Of a stretch of DNA of 64,000 nucleotides, positions 1 to 11,605 are shown piece after piece. This stretch comes from Amanita rubescens (taxonomy: Eukaryota > Basidiomycota > Agaricomycetes > Agaricales > Amanitaceae), in the NCBI GenBank assembly GCA_015039365.1, contig WION01000004.1:186001-250000 (forward strand), read 5' to 3'. Position 1 is the first letter of the stretch; each line of letters begins with the position of its first letter. The notes beneath the pieces were generated by a model. That model saw only the letters and a list, made by a program, of their open reading frames with translations. It was not told where the DNA came from and did no database searches. The translations under genes were made by a program, and so were the position numbers.

Positions 1-134
1 CGCATTAGAGTGCCATAAGTGGTTAGCAGATTATATCACGTAACTGTATGCAGTTATTTGTGCCATTATTAAATAGCGCGTCGAATCTGTCGTGCATCTT
101 GACCCAAGTAGTATCCGTCCAGCATCAAGTGCTT

Positions 135-3100
135 ATGGCGGAACTGTCCTCGGATCCAGCCGACCTTTTCGCGTCATTTCACAGCCCATTACCTGATGAT
201 GCCGTGATTCCCTCACTGATAATGCCAGTGTCTAGGCCAAACTTCTATATCATCCCCCCGGTTTTGCCTGCGGAGGAGAAGGAACTCTACAAAACACCTA
301 ATCAATCGTCTTTGAACTCTGAGAACGAGGCTAAGCGTGTTGAGGTTGTCGGTGAATGGGATGATAATGATGAACGCTTCTACTATGCGCGCCATGGTGG
401 CGGTCTTGCACACAAAGTTTGTATACCCCATTTCAGCCACGCATATGTGCATATTTGACGCGTTCTTATTACAGTTCCCTGTTGGATCGTTCACAGCGAA
501 GTATCCAGGTCCAGTTAAGGAGTATCGTAAGTCCAGTAAATTGGACGCACATGTGAACCTGACATAATTCTCCAAAGGGCGGAAGAAGTCCGCGGGACAC
601 GTTGAAACCGTTTGACCCATCTGCAGCCTACGTAGATCCGTCATCCCGCTTCAAAATCAAGATCAGACTCGGTGGGAAGAATATAGTAACTGCAAATGAC
701 CAGGCAAAGAATGGAATGGTCGAAAATTCCGACGATGATTATGAAGGAACGGACGAAATGGAGCAGTCTTCAAGCGACGACGAGTATGAAAGTAACAGTC
801 AACAAGAACGCGTTACTACCCGTCTCACGAGGCGCACCGCAAAACTTCCTTTCAGTCCAAGGAAGTCTCGCTTACGGAGAGTTACTGTGATTGATTCAGA
901 CGAAAGTAGCTCGGAAGTCCGTCCTGCTCAGCGCAGGTCGAAGCGAATCAAGTCTGACTATAGTCGCGGCTGGTTTCGAATCTTCCTCGAGCTTCTCCAG
1001 CTATCGTGAAGTCCGCAAAACCCGTAATGATGTGGGCCCAAAGAAGGTCAGAATTAAAAAGCCAGTTAAGCCCGCTTACGGACATGTTCACGACATTTCC
1101 GACGTCGAGTATGAATCTGACGATGAACTTGCATGCCTGAGGCGACATCGCAATATCTGTGCAAAATGTCACGAAGGGCCAGCCCACGATCTTCTCGAGA
1201 AATTTAAGAAAAGGTCAAAGAACAAGTCATCACGCAAGAAGCCAATGCAAGACGAGTTAGATGAGCCAGACGATGAAGGCGAAAGGCTGAAGTCGCTTGG
1301 AGGTTGGGTTAGATGGTCAGCATCGTTGCTCGAATTTCTAGGATTCATCCTCACTGAAATTTTAGTCTGAAATGTCCTGTCGTCGCACACTGGAAGTGTT
1401 TGGCTAGTTTTCAACGCGATGAAATATTAAAGGCTATGAGGGAGAAAGAAATTCAACAGGCAGAAAATTCAGGCGCACCCGACAATAAACTCAAGAAACG
1501 CTCTGATTTAGGTATACGCGAAAGTACAGATTTCATATGTGGTTTGTGCATTTATCGCGTCCATCCGTATAAGTATCACACGTGTTCCAGGTGCCTGCTC
1601 AAAAGGAGGCATATGCATGGGATGTATGAACGTTGCCACAGTCCCACATGCTGGGTCAGAGGTGGTTCCCACTGAGATATCCGACGTGGAAATAAGCAAG
1701 GAGCAGAACCAACAACTCCTGTTCCGTTGTTTTACTTGCAAACGTCCGGCTCACTACGAGCATTTGCCGCGACCTGAAAGTCTACCCGCTGATTCTTCTC
1801 TGACTGACATTGCTTTGTATTATCAGAACGAGAAAAGTTGGTCGTGCCCCGACTGCTCTTCTTACGTCTATGACCTAGATAAGATACTGGCTTGGCGACC
1901 CTATCCCTCAGATGCTGTTGAGCTTTCCCAATCTCCTCATGAACCTCCGAACTACAAGGACCCTCTTCCTAGAGAATACCTCGTCAAATGGGTTGGCAGG
2001 AGCTATCGACGGACACAATGGGTTCCCCACATGTGGCTGTTGTCAACAAATCCAGGGAAGTTGAAGAACTTCATTACTAGTGGAGCGCGAGTTGAATTAC
2101 ATCGTGGCGACAAAAGATCAAATGTACAAGAAGATGCGGATCTTCTGGAAACCGCAGCCGCCTCCCCTGATGTTCCTACACAGGGGCCTTTGTCCCTCGA
2201 CGCCTTTCCTGACGCCGAGCAGCATATCCCTTTCGGCATGGAAGACCATTGATCGAATTTTGGATGTTTTGTTATGGCGTCCACAGTCCAAAGGTGCTAA
2301 AGGAAAGAAGAAGGGCTGACTCGGAGAATAGTGATGTGGAGTCTGCTGAGGCAAAATTACAGGCCGAGTACGACGCTGTCTTCGAAAGCGGAAGACAACC
2401 TAGTCAATGGAACACTGAAGGAATACCAGAATGGGAATCGAGAAAGAAACGTTCTATCACGACGGATAATATCGGGGATGTCATATGGACTTTTCGTTAA
2501 ATGGGATGATTTGAATTATGGCGAAGGTTAGCGACTTATGCGATATTAGGATTTAATTAGGCTCACTGCTTGCAGCTACCTGGGATTCTCCCCCTCGACC
2601 GGATGAACCTGGCTATGGATCTTTTGCCTGAAGCATTTGAGCGCTATGTTCGAGCGCGTGACGTTAGAGTACCCAAATACACGGATGCAGAATTAGGACA
2701 AATAGCAAGCCGACCAAAGGACGAATACAGACATCGACATCTTCTCAAAAACGCTGCGGACCTTAAACTCGGCCAAAATCCGGATCTACTACTGCTTCCT
2801 TTTCAAGTAGGCTGGAACGAAATTTTGTTTTGCATCCGATTACTCAAGGTGTTGACAGGTTGATGGATTTAATTGGCTCACCAACAATTGGTGGAATCAT
2901 CAGCCATGCATCCTGGCGGATGAAATGGGTTTGGTTAGTCTCGTACTCCACCTCCAGGGTCATACTTACTAGTTTCACAGGGGAAAACCGTCCAAATTGT
3001 GACGTTCTTGGGTCACATTGCAGCTGAATACCAGGCAATGCCTGCCCTCGTCGTCGTACCAAATTCGACCATCACCAACTGGGTGCGAGAATTTGAACGT

Positions 3101-6100
3101 TGGGCTCCTAATCTTCGAGTGGTGCCATACTATGGCGAGGCCAAGGCCCGTGAGATTATCAGAAGTTATGAGCTGTACCACAAGAGTCCAAAGAAGGGCT
3201 CTACAAATGCCAAGTACCACGTATTAGTTGCAACGTACGAAACACTTTTACATAAAGGTGAATTTTCACCTGTTTTCAAATCGGAGCGATGGGAGGTTTG
3301 TTTTTGTGTCAGCGCCACTTTTCCATGATTGACTTCCTTTTGCGAAGGTCCTTGTCGTCGATGAAGGCCAGCGACGTAAGTGTGTGTTCATGTATATGGT
3401 CAAATACTTACATCATGATCCTAGTCAAAAGCGATTCTAGTCTGCTGTTCAAGAAGCTGAATGAGCTGAACACCAATCATCGTATTATCATGACGGGGGT
3501 AATGTAACGATTTCTGTTTGTTGTTCAGGAAATTTACCATTGCCCAGACGCCCCTTAACAATAACATCAGGGAGTTATTCAATCTGATGAATTTCTTGGA
3601 CCCCGAAAACTGGAACAACTTGGATGTATTAGAAAAAGAGTATGAAAAGCTTACGGAAGATCTCGTGAAGCAACTCCATAACTTGTTACGACCTTACTTT
3701 TTGAGACGCATTAAAAGTGAAGTTCTTCAGCTACCCCCAAAGGTAGGCGGAACATGACGCGCCACGTCCTACTTGCTGAAGCTTGCTAGAATGAGGTCAT
3801 CGTTCCTGTGTCTATGGCGCCCTTGCAGCGAGAGGTCTATCGGTCAATTCTCAGTGAGTCTTTGTTGTACATGACATTTACCCACAGCTGAATTATGTTG
3901 AAGGTAAAAATGTTGAACTTTTGAAGGGACTCACTCAGCCAACGGGTTCTAAAAGTGCCGGTACGAAGAGAAACGTCCATAATATACTTATGCAATTGCG
4001 AAAGTATGTTGTTTTTCATTATGACAATTCTGTTATGCTCACAGTCGCATGGGAAGATGTTTGCAGCACCCATACCTCTATGATGATGGCATTGAGCCAC
4101 GGGGCCTAACACCAGAGGAAACGCACGGGAAACTCATTGATGCTAGTGCAAAGTTCCGCTTGCTCAAAATTTTACTTCCCAAGCTGAAAGCGCGTGGACA
4201 TCGTGTTTTACTTTTCAGTCAGGTATTTTTTTTAGAATCCGCCATTACATCTTTTCTAAGCAATAAAACAAAAGTTCGTCATTGCGCTTGACGTAATCGA
4301 AGATTTCCTTGCAGGAGAAGGTTTTAAATTTTCACGTTTGGTATGTTACTTCACTATTCGATGCTACCTTAAAAGTCTAATTGAATTCTACTACAGGACG
4401 GCAATACTAACAGCTATGAAAGACAAAAAGGGATGGACGAGTTTAATCGTCCTGGATCGGATATATTTATATACCTACTGTCGACGCGAGCAGGAGTATG
4501 TACCTATATCCAATCCATAATGCCTGACTTATCCTTTTTATCATCCGTAGGGAGTTGGCATAAATCTTTACGTATGTCGATTTTCCGGTTAATCTTGCTA
4601 TCCGAGGCTAACATAGGCAGACGGCTGACACGGTCATTATCTTCGACCCAGATTTTAATCCTCACCAAGTAGGTCGTTCCTCATGTGCATTTGGATCCAC
4701 ATTCTAAACTGTTTGCATAGGATCTTCAGGTGCGTCCTCAGGACTGACTAGGCGATAAAAACGTCTTCAACATATGCTTCAGGCTATATCTCGTGCCTAC
4801 AGATACGGACAGGAAAAAACATGTCTTGTGTTCAAATTTACGGTGAAAGACTCGGCCGAAGGTTCGAAAGATGAGCCCTTGCAAGTTTCGATTCTAATTG
4901 TCTTTCCTAGAACGCATCATGCAGATCGGGAAAAAGAAGCTTGTCCTGGACCACCTGATCGTACAAAAGATGGACGATGAAGATTCTGTAGGGGAAGATG
5001 TCCAATCAATCCTAACTTTCGGCGCAAAAGCTTTGTTTGAGCCTGAACAAGAATTACGAGATATCATCTGTATGGATTCCAGATTCTCTCGCCTGCACAG
5101 AAGAACCTGATTACAGTTAAGACACGGACCAGGACGTCGACAAACTGATAGAGAAAATCGAGCAGGAGGGTGAAAAGCAAGAGGAAGTTAAGGATGGGGA
5201 TTTTTCCTTCTCCTTCGCAAAGGTGTGGGCCGCTGACAAGGACGTCATGGAAGACATACAAGATGATGATCAAACCGATTCATGGGCTCAAACGTTGCAA
5301 AAGATCACCGCTGAACGCGAAAAAAACCAAATGCAGGAAATAGTCGCCTCTGGCCGCGGTGTTCGTCGAGCCGCAGCAAGTTATAAGGTAAGATCAGGTG
5401 TTTCATTCAATTACAGATACCGTTTGACCCGATATTACAGCCAAATTATGTGGTTGATGATGGATCACCAGATAAAGCCAAGAAGAAAGCAAAATCCAAG
5501 CCCGTAATTTCTGATACGTCGTCATATTCCGCGTCAGATCACCAATCGGACGATGAGTCCGATGGGTCCGATGCCATGGATGTAGACTTGTTCCTGAGCG
5601 AAGAGTTCAAAGATGCGCCTCATATTATCAATGGAGTATCAGCACATCAATACAATCAAACACTGCGCGGTAAATTGATGGAGACAGAAGAATGTGGTTT
5701 GTGTGGGCAGCTACACGGTCCCTCGGGTGAATGCTTTATGACAGATAAATCTGAGTTCCTGGCCGAATACCGGGAGATGCTCATCAAGTACGCAAATGAT
5801 GAACCATGGGAGGAACGGGTAAGTAACCACACTGTATTGAAGTTTTGGAAGCTAATGGTCATTCAGAGTGCCGCAATAAAGGCAATTGATGAAACACTGC
5901 ATAAGCGAGGTCACCTGGGACTCATAGCGGGTCAGCCACTACATCCATTACCTACGGCTCCCATGGCTGGGGCCAGCACCCCGGCACCAAGGGCAGGAAA
6001 TGCGCGGAATGAAGAAGTTCAGTCTGCGGGATCACTTAAACGACCAGGGCTCCTCGGCGGAGGAGACAGCTAAGAAAAAACCCAAACCTATACCAACGTC

Positions 6101-6336
6101 GTCTTGCCCAATATGCAACCGCTCACCCCATCACCTGGTGAAAGACTGCCCAATAGTGGCAGCGGGTCCGCAGAGGTACGTTTGTCGTTAGGATCATATG
6201 TTACTGGTTGGATTGTATTCATCTCAACAGCATCGCGGAGCGACTGAAACGATTAGAAAGCAGCACCGATCCAGCAGTAACTCAAACCGTAGATATCTTG
6301 CGGAATATCCTAAGCAAGCAGAGAAAGCGAGATTAG
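135..6336 (+). CDS. mit1: Mit1/CHD-type chromatin remodeling ATPase
   Basis: Nuclear SNF2-family ATPase of the Mit1 type, known in fission yeast as the remodeler of the SHREC heterochromatin complex. The order seen is: acidic and basic N-terminus, PHD-like Cys/His cluster (CAKCHEGPAHDLL near 1160, FICG..C near 1530, CFTCKRPAHYEHL near 1730), chromodomain-like stretch (YLVKWVGRSYRRTQWVP near 1980), SNF2_N domain (ILADEMGLGKT split by an intron near 2920, DEGQ box near 3360, MTGTPLNNN near 3490), helicase C domain (FNRPGSDIFIYLLSTRAGG, ISRAYRYGQ near 4790), then Cys pairs CGLCG and CPICNRSPHH that resemble zinc knuckles. The start at 135 (MAELSSDP) begins the conserved acidic N-terminus; the stop follows KQRKRD. 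It has many introns of about 50 nt and a 9-nt exon at 4721-4729. The frame shifts by one base near 956-961. Family assignment is firm; exact exon borders are less so. Confidence 0.85.
4721..4729 (+). other. 9-nt microexon in the mit1 helicase domain
   Basis: Helicase motifs FNPHQ (ending at 4668) and AISRAYRYGQ (from 4783) are in frame only if the nine bases GATCTTCAG, encoding Asp-Leu-Gln, are kept between two introns, 4669-4720 (GTAGGT..CATAG) and 4730-4782 (GTGCGT..TTCAG). The result, HQDLQAISRAYR, is the standard SNF2 motif in this place. Confidence 0.8.
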
Positions 6337-6550
6337 ACAACGAAGAATATACTGATATACCTAACACGCTCAATAATCTACAATACGTGGAAGTTAGTAA
6401 ATAAATAGTTGCTGAGTACCAAAAATGTAATTCGTGCGAAGCCTGATTACCAAATTAGTCAAGGTTATGATTGGTGCGCGCTGGATCGCTGGAGCTGCGC
6501 ATGGAACCATTACTTCACACCAACTATTAGAACTGTCGATAACCGCATAC

Positions 6551-7644
6551 ATGAACGTTACACTGCAGAACCCATCTCATAAGCGGACTCGCCCTAACCC
6601 CCAGAAGTGGGGCTCGCAAGACAACCTCCCTCCCTTGCCCAAGATCTCAGGAGACATAATACTCCAGGTCTTCACCCATAGATCTCTGCAGCGCTCACAT
6701 GGGGGCACACTCGAAGACAATAGTGATAACCAGCGGCTTGCTGTCCTCGGGAAAACAGCGTTGGAGGCCGTGGTGACTCATTCATTATACAAACATAAAC
6801 CTACGTTGGCGACGTCCGAGATTCGCGTGCGTATTCCGCCACGCATACAGCAACCTGGCTTATCTTCTTATTAGAACCGAAAGGAGAGTATTCTATCCGA
6901 TGAGAACTTTGAAGACTGGGTGGATGGCTATCGTTTGAGAAATAAAGTACGGTGTCATCCTGGAGAATTCTCATCGCTAAGCATACCAAAGGTAGGAGTG
7001 CAGATTTTATCTCATCATTGGATGTACCGGCTCAATCAACGTTGAACTTGGGTAGGAAACTCGTGCGCTCTTCTACTCATATGTAGGGGGCGTATACGCA
7101 GAATCTGGCATGGAAGTTGTTGGAAAGTGGGTTGTTGACCTGATCCACCATTGCAATGAACCACCTATGAAGAAGATTAAGAGCGAGCCGATATCGCCAC
7201 CGAAACAACCTCTCCCTATCTTTTTCGCATCACAGCCTCCGCCATCTCCGCAAAGGGAGAAACAGATCCCGAGAGGGATTACACCGATAACAAAAGAAAT
7301 GTCACTGTTTCACAGACCGCCGGTACTACCTGTGAAAGCGCCGGTTCAATTGCCGAATCCATTGGCACCAGCGCAACCTAATCTACCATTTTTACCATTA
7401 TTTAATCAGACAGCAAGCCAGAGGCGGTGCATTGTAGAATACCCGGCGGAGTTTTCGGGGCCATCACACGCCGGAAAGTGGTCGGTAACGTGTATTGGTG
7501 AGTGGATGAAGGTTGAGTTAGAAAATGATGACTGATGTGATGACAGTAAACGGGATACCGAAGGGGGTAGGGATAGGGGCTAGCAAGCAATTGGCGAAGG
7601 AAGAAGCGGCACGCAAGGCATATTATGCAATGGGATGGACGTGA
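6551..7644 (+). CDS. RNase III-fold protein with C-terminal dsRBD, probably catalytically inactive
   Basis: The N-terminal half reads as an RNase III domain: ILQVFTHRSLQR, then DNQRLAVLGKTALEAVVT in place of the usual NERLEFLGDAVLEL signature, then LSDENFEDWVDGYRLRNKVR and FYSYVGGVYAESGMEVVGKW. A Pro-rich linker with a basic KKIKSEP patch leads to a short dsRNA-binding domain (CIVEYPAEFSGPSHAGKW ... GASKQLAKEEAARKAYYAMGW). The conserved Glu and Asp of the signature are Ala and Lys, so cleavage is unlikely and an RNA-binding role is inferred. It begins 214 bp after mit1 and ends 77 bp before the next SNF2 gene. Introns lie near 6833-6891 and 6990-7060. The start at 6551 is the Met nearest the conserved domain; an in-frame Met at 6434 is also possible. 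Mitochondrial ribosomal mL44 has the same fold order, but no clear presequence is visible. Confidence 0.7.
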
Positions 7645-7721
7645 TTTGTAATCAGAGAAAGCGCTTGTGACTAATCAGCATTCTCTCGCCCTAGTACGGT
7701 TGTATACTTATCGTATATCCA

Positions 7722-10700
7722 ATGCCGCTCTTCGTCGACCTCACCCACGACGACGACGACCCCATGCAGTCCAATGTTATTGATCTTACCCGATCCCCCT
7801 CTCCCCCGCCTTTACTCCCCCCAAAGACTCCTTTCTGTATCGGGCAGCTCACCGTCACAGCCCTCGTCCTTTATCCTCTGCCCTATCTTGTCCAGGGTCC
7901 AACTTTCCCAGACGAATGGGCCCCAGTTCGTCTCCAGCACGAGCACAATCCTAATAAACCCGGCGGCTCAGAAACAATTCATATCATTTCGCCTAATGTA
8001 CGCGTTTCTACGGGCGATATCATTCAAGGAGAGGTCTTTGGTGTCGTAGAGCAGAAGGTTGCTACGGCCCTAGGCCCCATGATGACAAAGGGTCTTATTC
8101 GTTTGGAAGCAAAGGTACAGAGAGGCGGAGTCAATGTGAGCAATACCGCATCTCTACAATATGCGCCACTTACTAGTATCTTCCTTTACAAAGTCACCCA
8201 TCCTTCCTTTACGAATACTAGTCTGCACTCCCAAAGGTAACATACCTGTCGTCGGAAATTACCTGCGTCAATGTGGTTTGCTACTGGACAATCCAACATC
8301 CCCTTGGGATTACCAATGTCTCGCGAGTTATCACTACCATAATCCCCACAACCCGCCACCAGGCGGGTATAATACACCAATTTTTGCCCCAAATAGGCTC
8401 GCCGGTCCTTCTAGTAATGGTGGTCGCTGGAGCTCTCCGTCCACATCATCCAAGAGCGTTGAGGTACAGAGAAGCCAAGTGGATGAAGTGTTTAAGAGTC
8501 TGAGGGACGGTGATGAGTTGGCAGAGACGGAACCCAGTGCGTAAACGCATTGTACCTCTGCTTTGAACGATGCCTCACCCACCGTAGCTTCTGATATTGC
8601 TACTCAACTATACCCTCACCAAAAGAAGGCGCTGACATTCTTGCTGGAGAGGGAAAGGGAAATTTCTGGTCCAGATGGTTCATATTCATCGCTATGGCAG
8701 TCACGGACGAATCCATGGTCCCGTCAGATAACCTGGTTCCACGTCATAACTCAAAAGGAAACGTTTGACGAACCCGTCGAGGCAAAGGGTGCACTTTTGG
8801 CCGATGATGTATGTTTTGCCACCCACTTTGTTAACAATTCACCGAAGAGCTTGTCAGATGGGTCTTGGGAAGACTATCACATGCGTCTCATTGATCGCTG
8901 CCACGCTCGACGCTTCGAAAGCATTTGCGACTGAACCCATAGATCCTCTCCCACCTCCCCCAGACTTACTATCACATCATGAGCATGGTGTCGCCCAGAA
9001 CGCGTATGAGGTCGCGAAGGGAAAAGCAAAGGCGACTAGAGCACAAGAGAGATTCGAAGCTGAATACGCGCGGGCAAGCCGGATTAAAATGAAGAGCCGC
9101 GCAACCCTAATTATTTGCCCTTTGTCGACTGTGTCCAACTGGGAGGATCAGTTTAGGGAACACTGGAAAGGCGAAGTCCAAGTTGTTGGGGGCGGCGGTG
9201 GCGCCTCCTGCATAAACGCACTTGTACCCTCCCCTAAAGCCACAGAAGAACAGTCAGCTCCAAGGAAAACTCGTCTCCGTGAAGGGTCATCGTTGCGCAT
9301 TTACATATACCATGGCAATGCACGTAGACCGGACCCTACATTTTTGGCCGACTTTGATGCTGTTATCACAACGTACGCAACTCTGGCCTCCGAATTTTCG
9401 AAGCAGAATAGGTGTTTCACAGGTGCGGAAGAAGAAGAAGAGGAAGGCGGCAGCAGTGATGGCATAACCTTGTTAGAGGTCGATGGCTATGGGAACCCAA
9501 TTGCAAAGCCTCCGAAGCCAAAGAAAGCTACGCTGAAGAGAAAAAAGTCGGGTGTACCAGGTGCCGGGAATGGCCTTGACTTGAGCAGCCCTTTACAGAG
9601 TATACATTGGTTCCGGGTCGTTCTCGATGAAGCCCAGTAAGATGGTTTTGGTAATATATATGCATGTCTTCTTTTCCCTGACTATTTTGCACAGTTCAAT
9701 CAAAGAGACAGGCACAGTGGGCAGTCGTGCGTCATGCGATCTGATGGCAGATCGGAGGCTGTGCCTTACCGGAACGCCTGTGCAGAACAAGCTCGACGAT
9801 GTCTATGCTCTTATCAAATTCCTGCGACTTCGCCCATTCGATGACAAAAATTCATGGACGGAGTTCATTGGCACGCCAGTTAAATTTGGTCAGGACATAG
9901 GCATTGCTCGGCTTCAGATGATCATGAAATGCATCACGCTCCGTCGGACTAAGGAAACTAGGGCCGAGGATGGGAAAGCGATTCTTGCACTCCCTCCTCG
10001 TCGCGATGAGCTTCGCTTCTTGCAGTTCGATCCGGAAGAACAGGAAATATACAATCAGTACTTCCAAGAGTCCAAAGCCGAATTCACAGATCTCTCAAGT
10101 AAGAACGAGGTTATGAAGAACTACGTCGGGATATTGCAGAAAATTCTTCGACTACGTCAAATATGCGATCACTTCGAGTTGGTAAAGGCAAAGGAACAAG
10201 CGCAAGACACCGCGACTTCGTATGAAAGCATTGTAGCTGATATTGCCAGTCAAGGCCTCACTCAAAGTCGCGCAAGTGCCATCTTCGCCCTGCTCCGCGA
10301 ATCGGCAACAACTCAGTGCGTGGAATGCGGCATGGAACTATGCGTTTCGACCGAGCCTGGTCAAAGTGATGGTCTGGATGGAAATGGGCCCCCTGCATCG
10401 AAACGAGGCAGGAAAACGAAAGTGGCCTCTCGTCCTCCTACCAGAGCCAACAGCCCAGCAGGCCCCCGCCCTGTCCTGACGCGTTGTCAGCATCTTTTCT
10501 GTATTGTCTGTTACCGCAACTATGTGTGTCCTGCATGGCCGAACGTTATCTCTGATGAACTCCACGCATGTTCCGCTTGTCAGTTGGCGCTGGCCGGAAC
10601 GGATGCTGTAGAGATTAGGAATGAACCATTCCCTGAAATGCAGAAGAAGAAAACGCAAAAGCGAGAGAAACGTCAGAAGGGTGCTTCACTCGACAATCAT

Positions 10701-11514
10701 CATCCATCAACAAAGGTCAAGGCCCTAATGCAAGATTTGATACACTTTTCGAGGGCAAATCCCTACTCTGCGAATTACGACCCAAGCACCGTCGATGTGC
10801 AGATCGTCAATGACGAGAAGAATTGTTTAGATGACAACATCGTGAAAACAGTCGTCTTGTGAGTACCCTCCGCGCGTCTGCCTCACCAGCTGAATCTTTG
10901 GCCAAACTACAGCTCGCAGTGGACTTCCATGCTCGATAAGTATGTTAAAATATACTATATGTTATGTTTGATAACTAACAAGGCGAAGGGTTGAGGACGC
11001 ACTTGAAGCAGCTAAAATACAATATGATCGACTGGACGGAACCATGAGGAGAGACGAGCGTGTGCGCGCTATGGAGGCCTTGAAACATGATCCACAATGC
11101 GAGGTTTTACTGGTCAGCTTAAAGGCTGGAGGCGTTGGGCTCAACCTAACGGCTGCACAACGTGTATATCTCATGGATCCGTATTGGTAAGATGAGGAGC
11201 ATTCATACGTCGCAATGATACTTAATTATGGTAGGAATCCTGCCGTAGAGAATCAAGCTGTTGATCGTATAGTCCGTGGCTTTTTATCTTGTTTATTCAG
11301 GATGTCCTGCTGATCCTCTCTCTAGCACCGGTTGGGCCAGACTAAGCCTGTGACCACAGTCAAGCTAATAATTGAAAATACCATTGAAGCTAGATTATTG
11401 GAAGTCCAACGGCAGAAAACGGAGTTGGCAAACATGACCTTGGGACAGAATCTCAGCAAGGCAGAATTAATGCAACGCCGCATGGAGGAGCTTGCCAAGT
11501 TGTTTGGATCATAG
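7722..11514 (+). CDS. Rad5/HLTF-type SNF2 ATPase with internal RING finger
   Basis: DNA-dependent ATPase of the Rad5/Rad16/HLTF group, known for post-replication repair and ubiquitin ligation. After an acidic start (FVDLTHDDDD) comes a HIRAN-like region near 7840-8110, a loosely conserved stretch to 8540, then SNF2_N with Walker A MGLGKT (8862; the preceding ADD is split off by an intron), RATLIICPLSTVSNW, a DEAH box created by splicing across 9638-9693, and CLTGTPVQNKLDD. A RING finger sits inside the ATPase (CVECGMELC near 10317, CQHLFCIVCYRNY near 10487, CSACQ near 10570). The helicase C domain ([40 protein letters not shown]) runs to a stop after KLFGS. The DEAH-box ATPase interrupted by a RING is diagnostic. 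A first-intron acceptor at CAAAG (8193) gives the best frame. It probably acts in the nucleus. Confidence 0.85.
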
Positions 11515-11605
11515 AAGATATTCTACAATTTGTCATATAGTCCTATTTTACTGTGTACCGATTACTGTATACATTGTTCTTGTAGACATAATATAGTTTG
11601 ATAGC

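Noticed and set aside
9638..9693. Apparent DEAQ variant in the Rad5-like ATPase
   Set aside because: Splicing across the intron turns it into a normal DEAH followed by SIKE.
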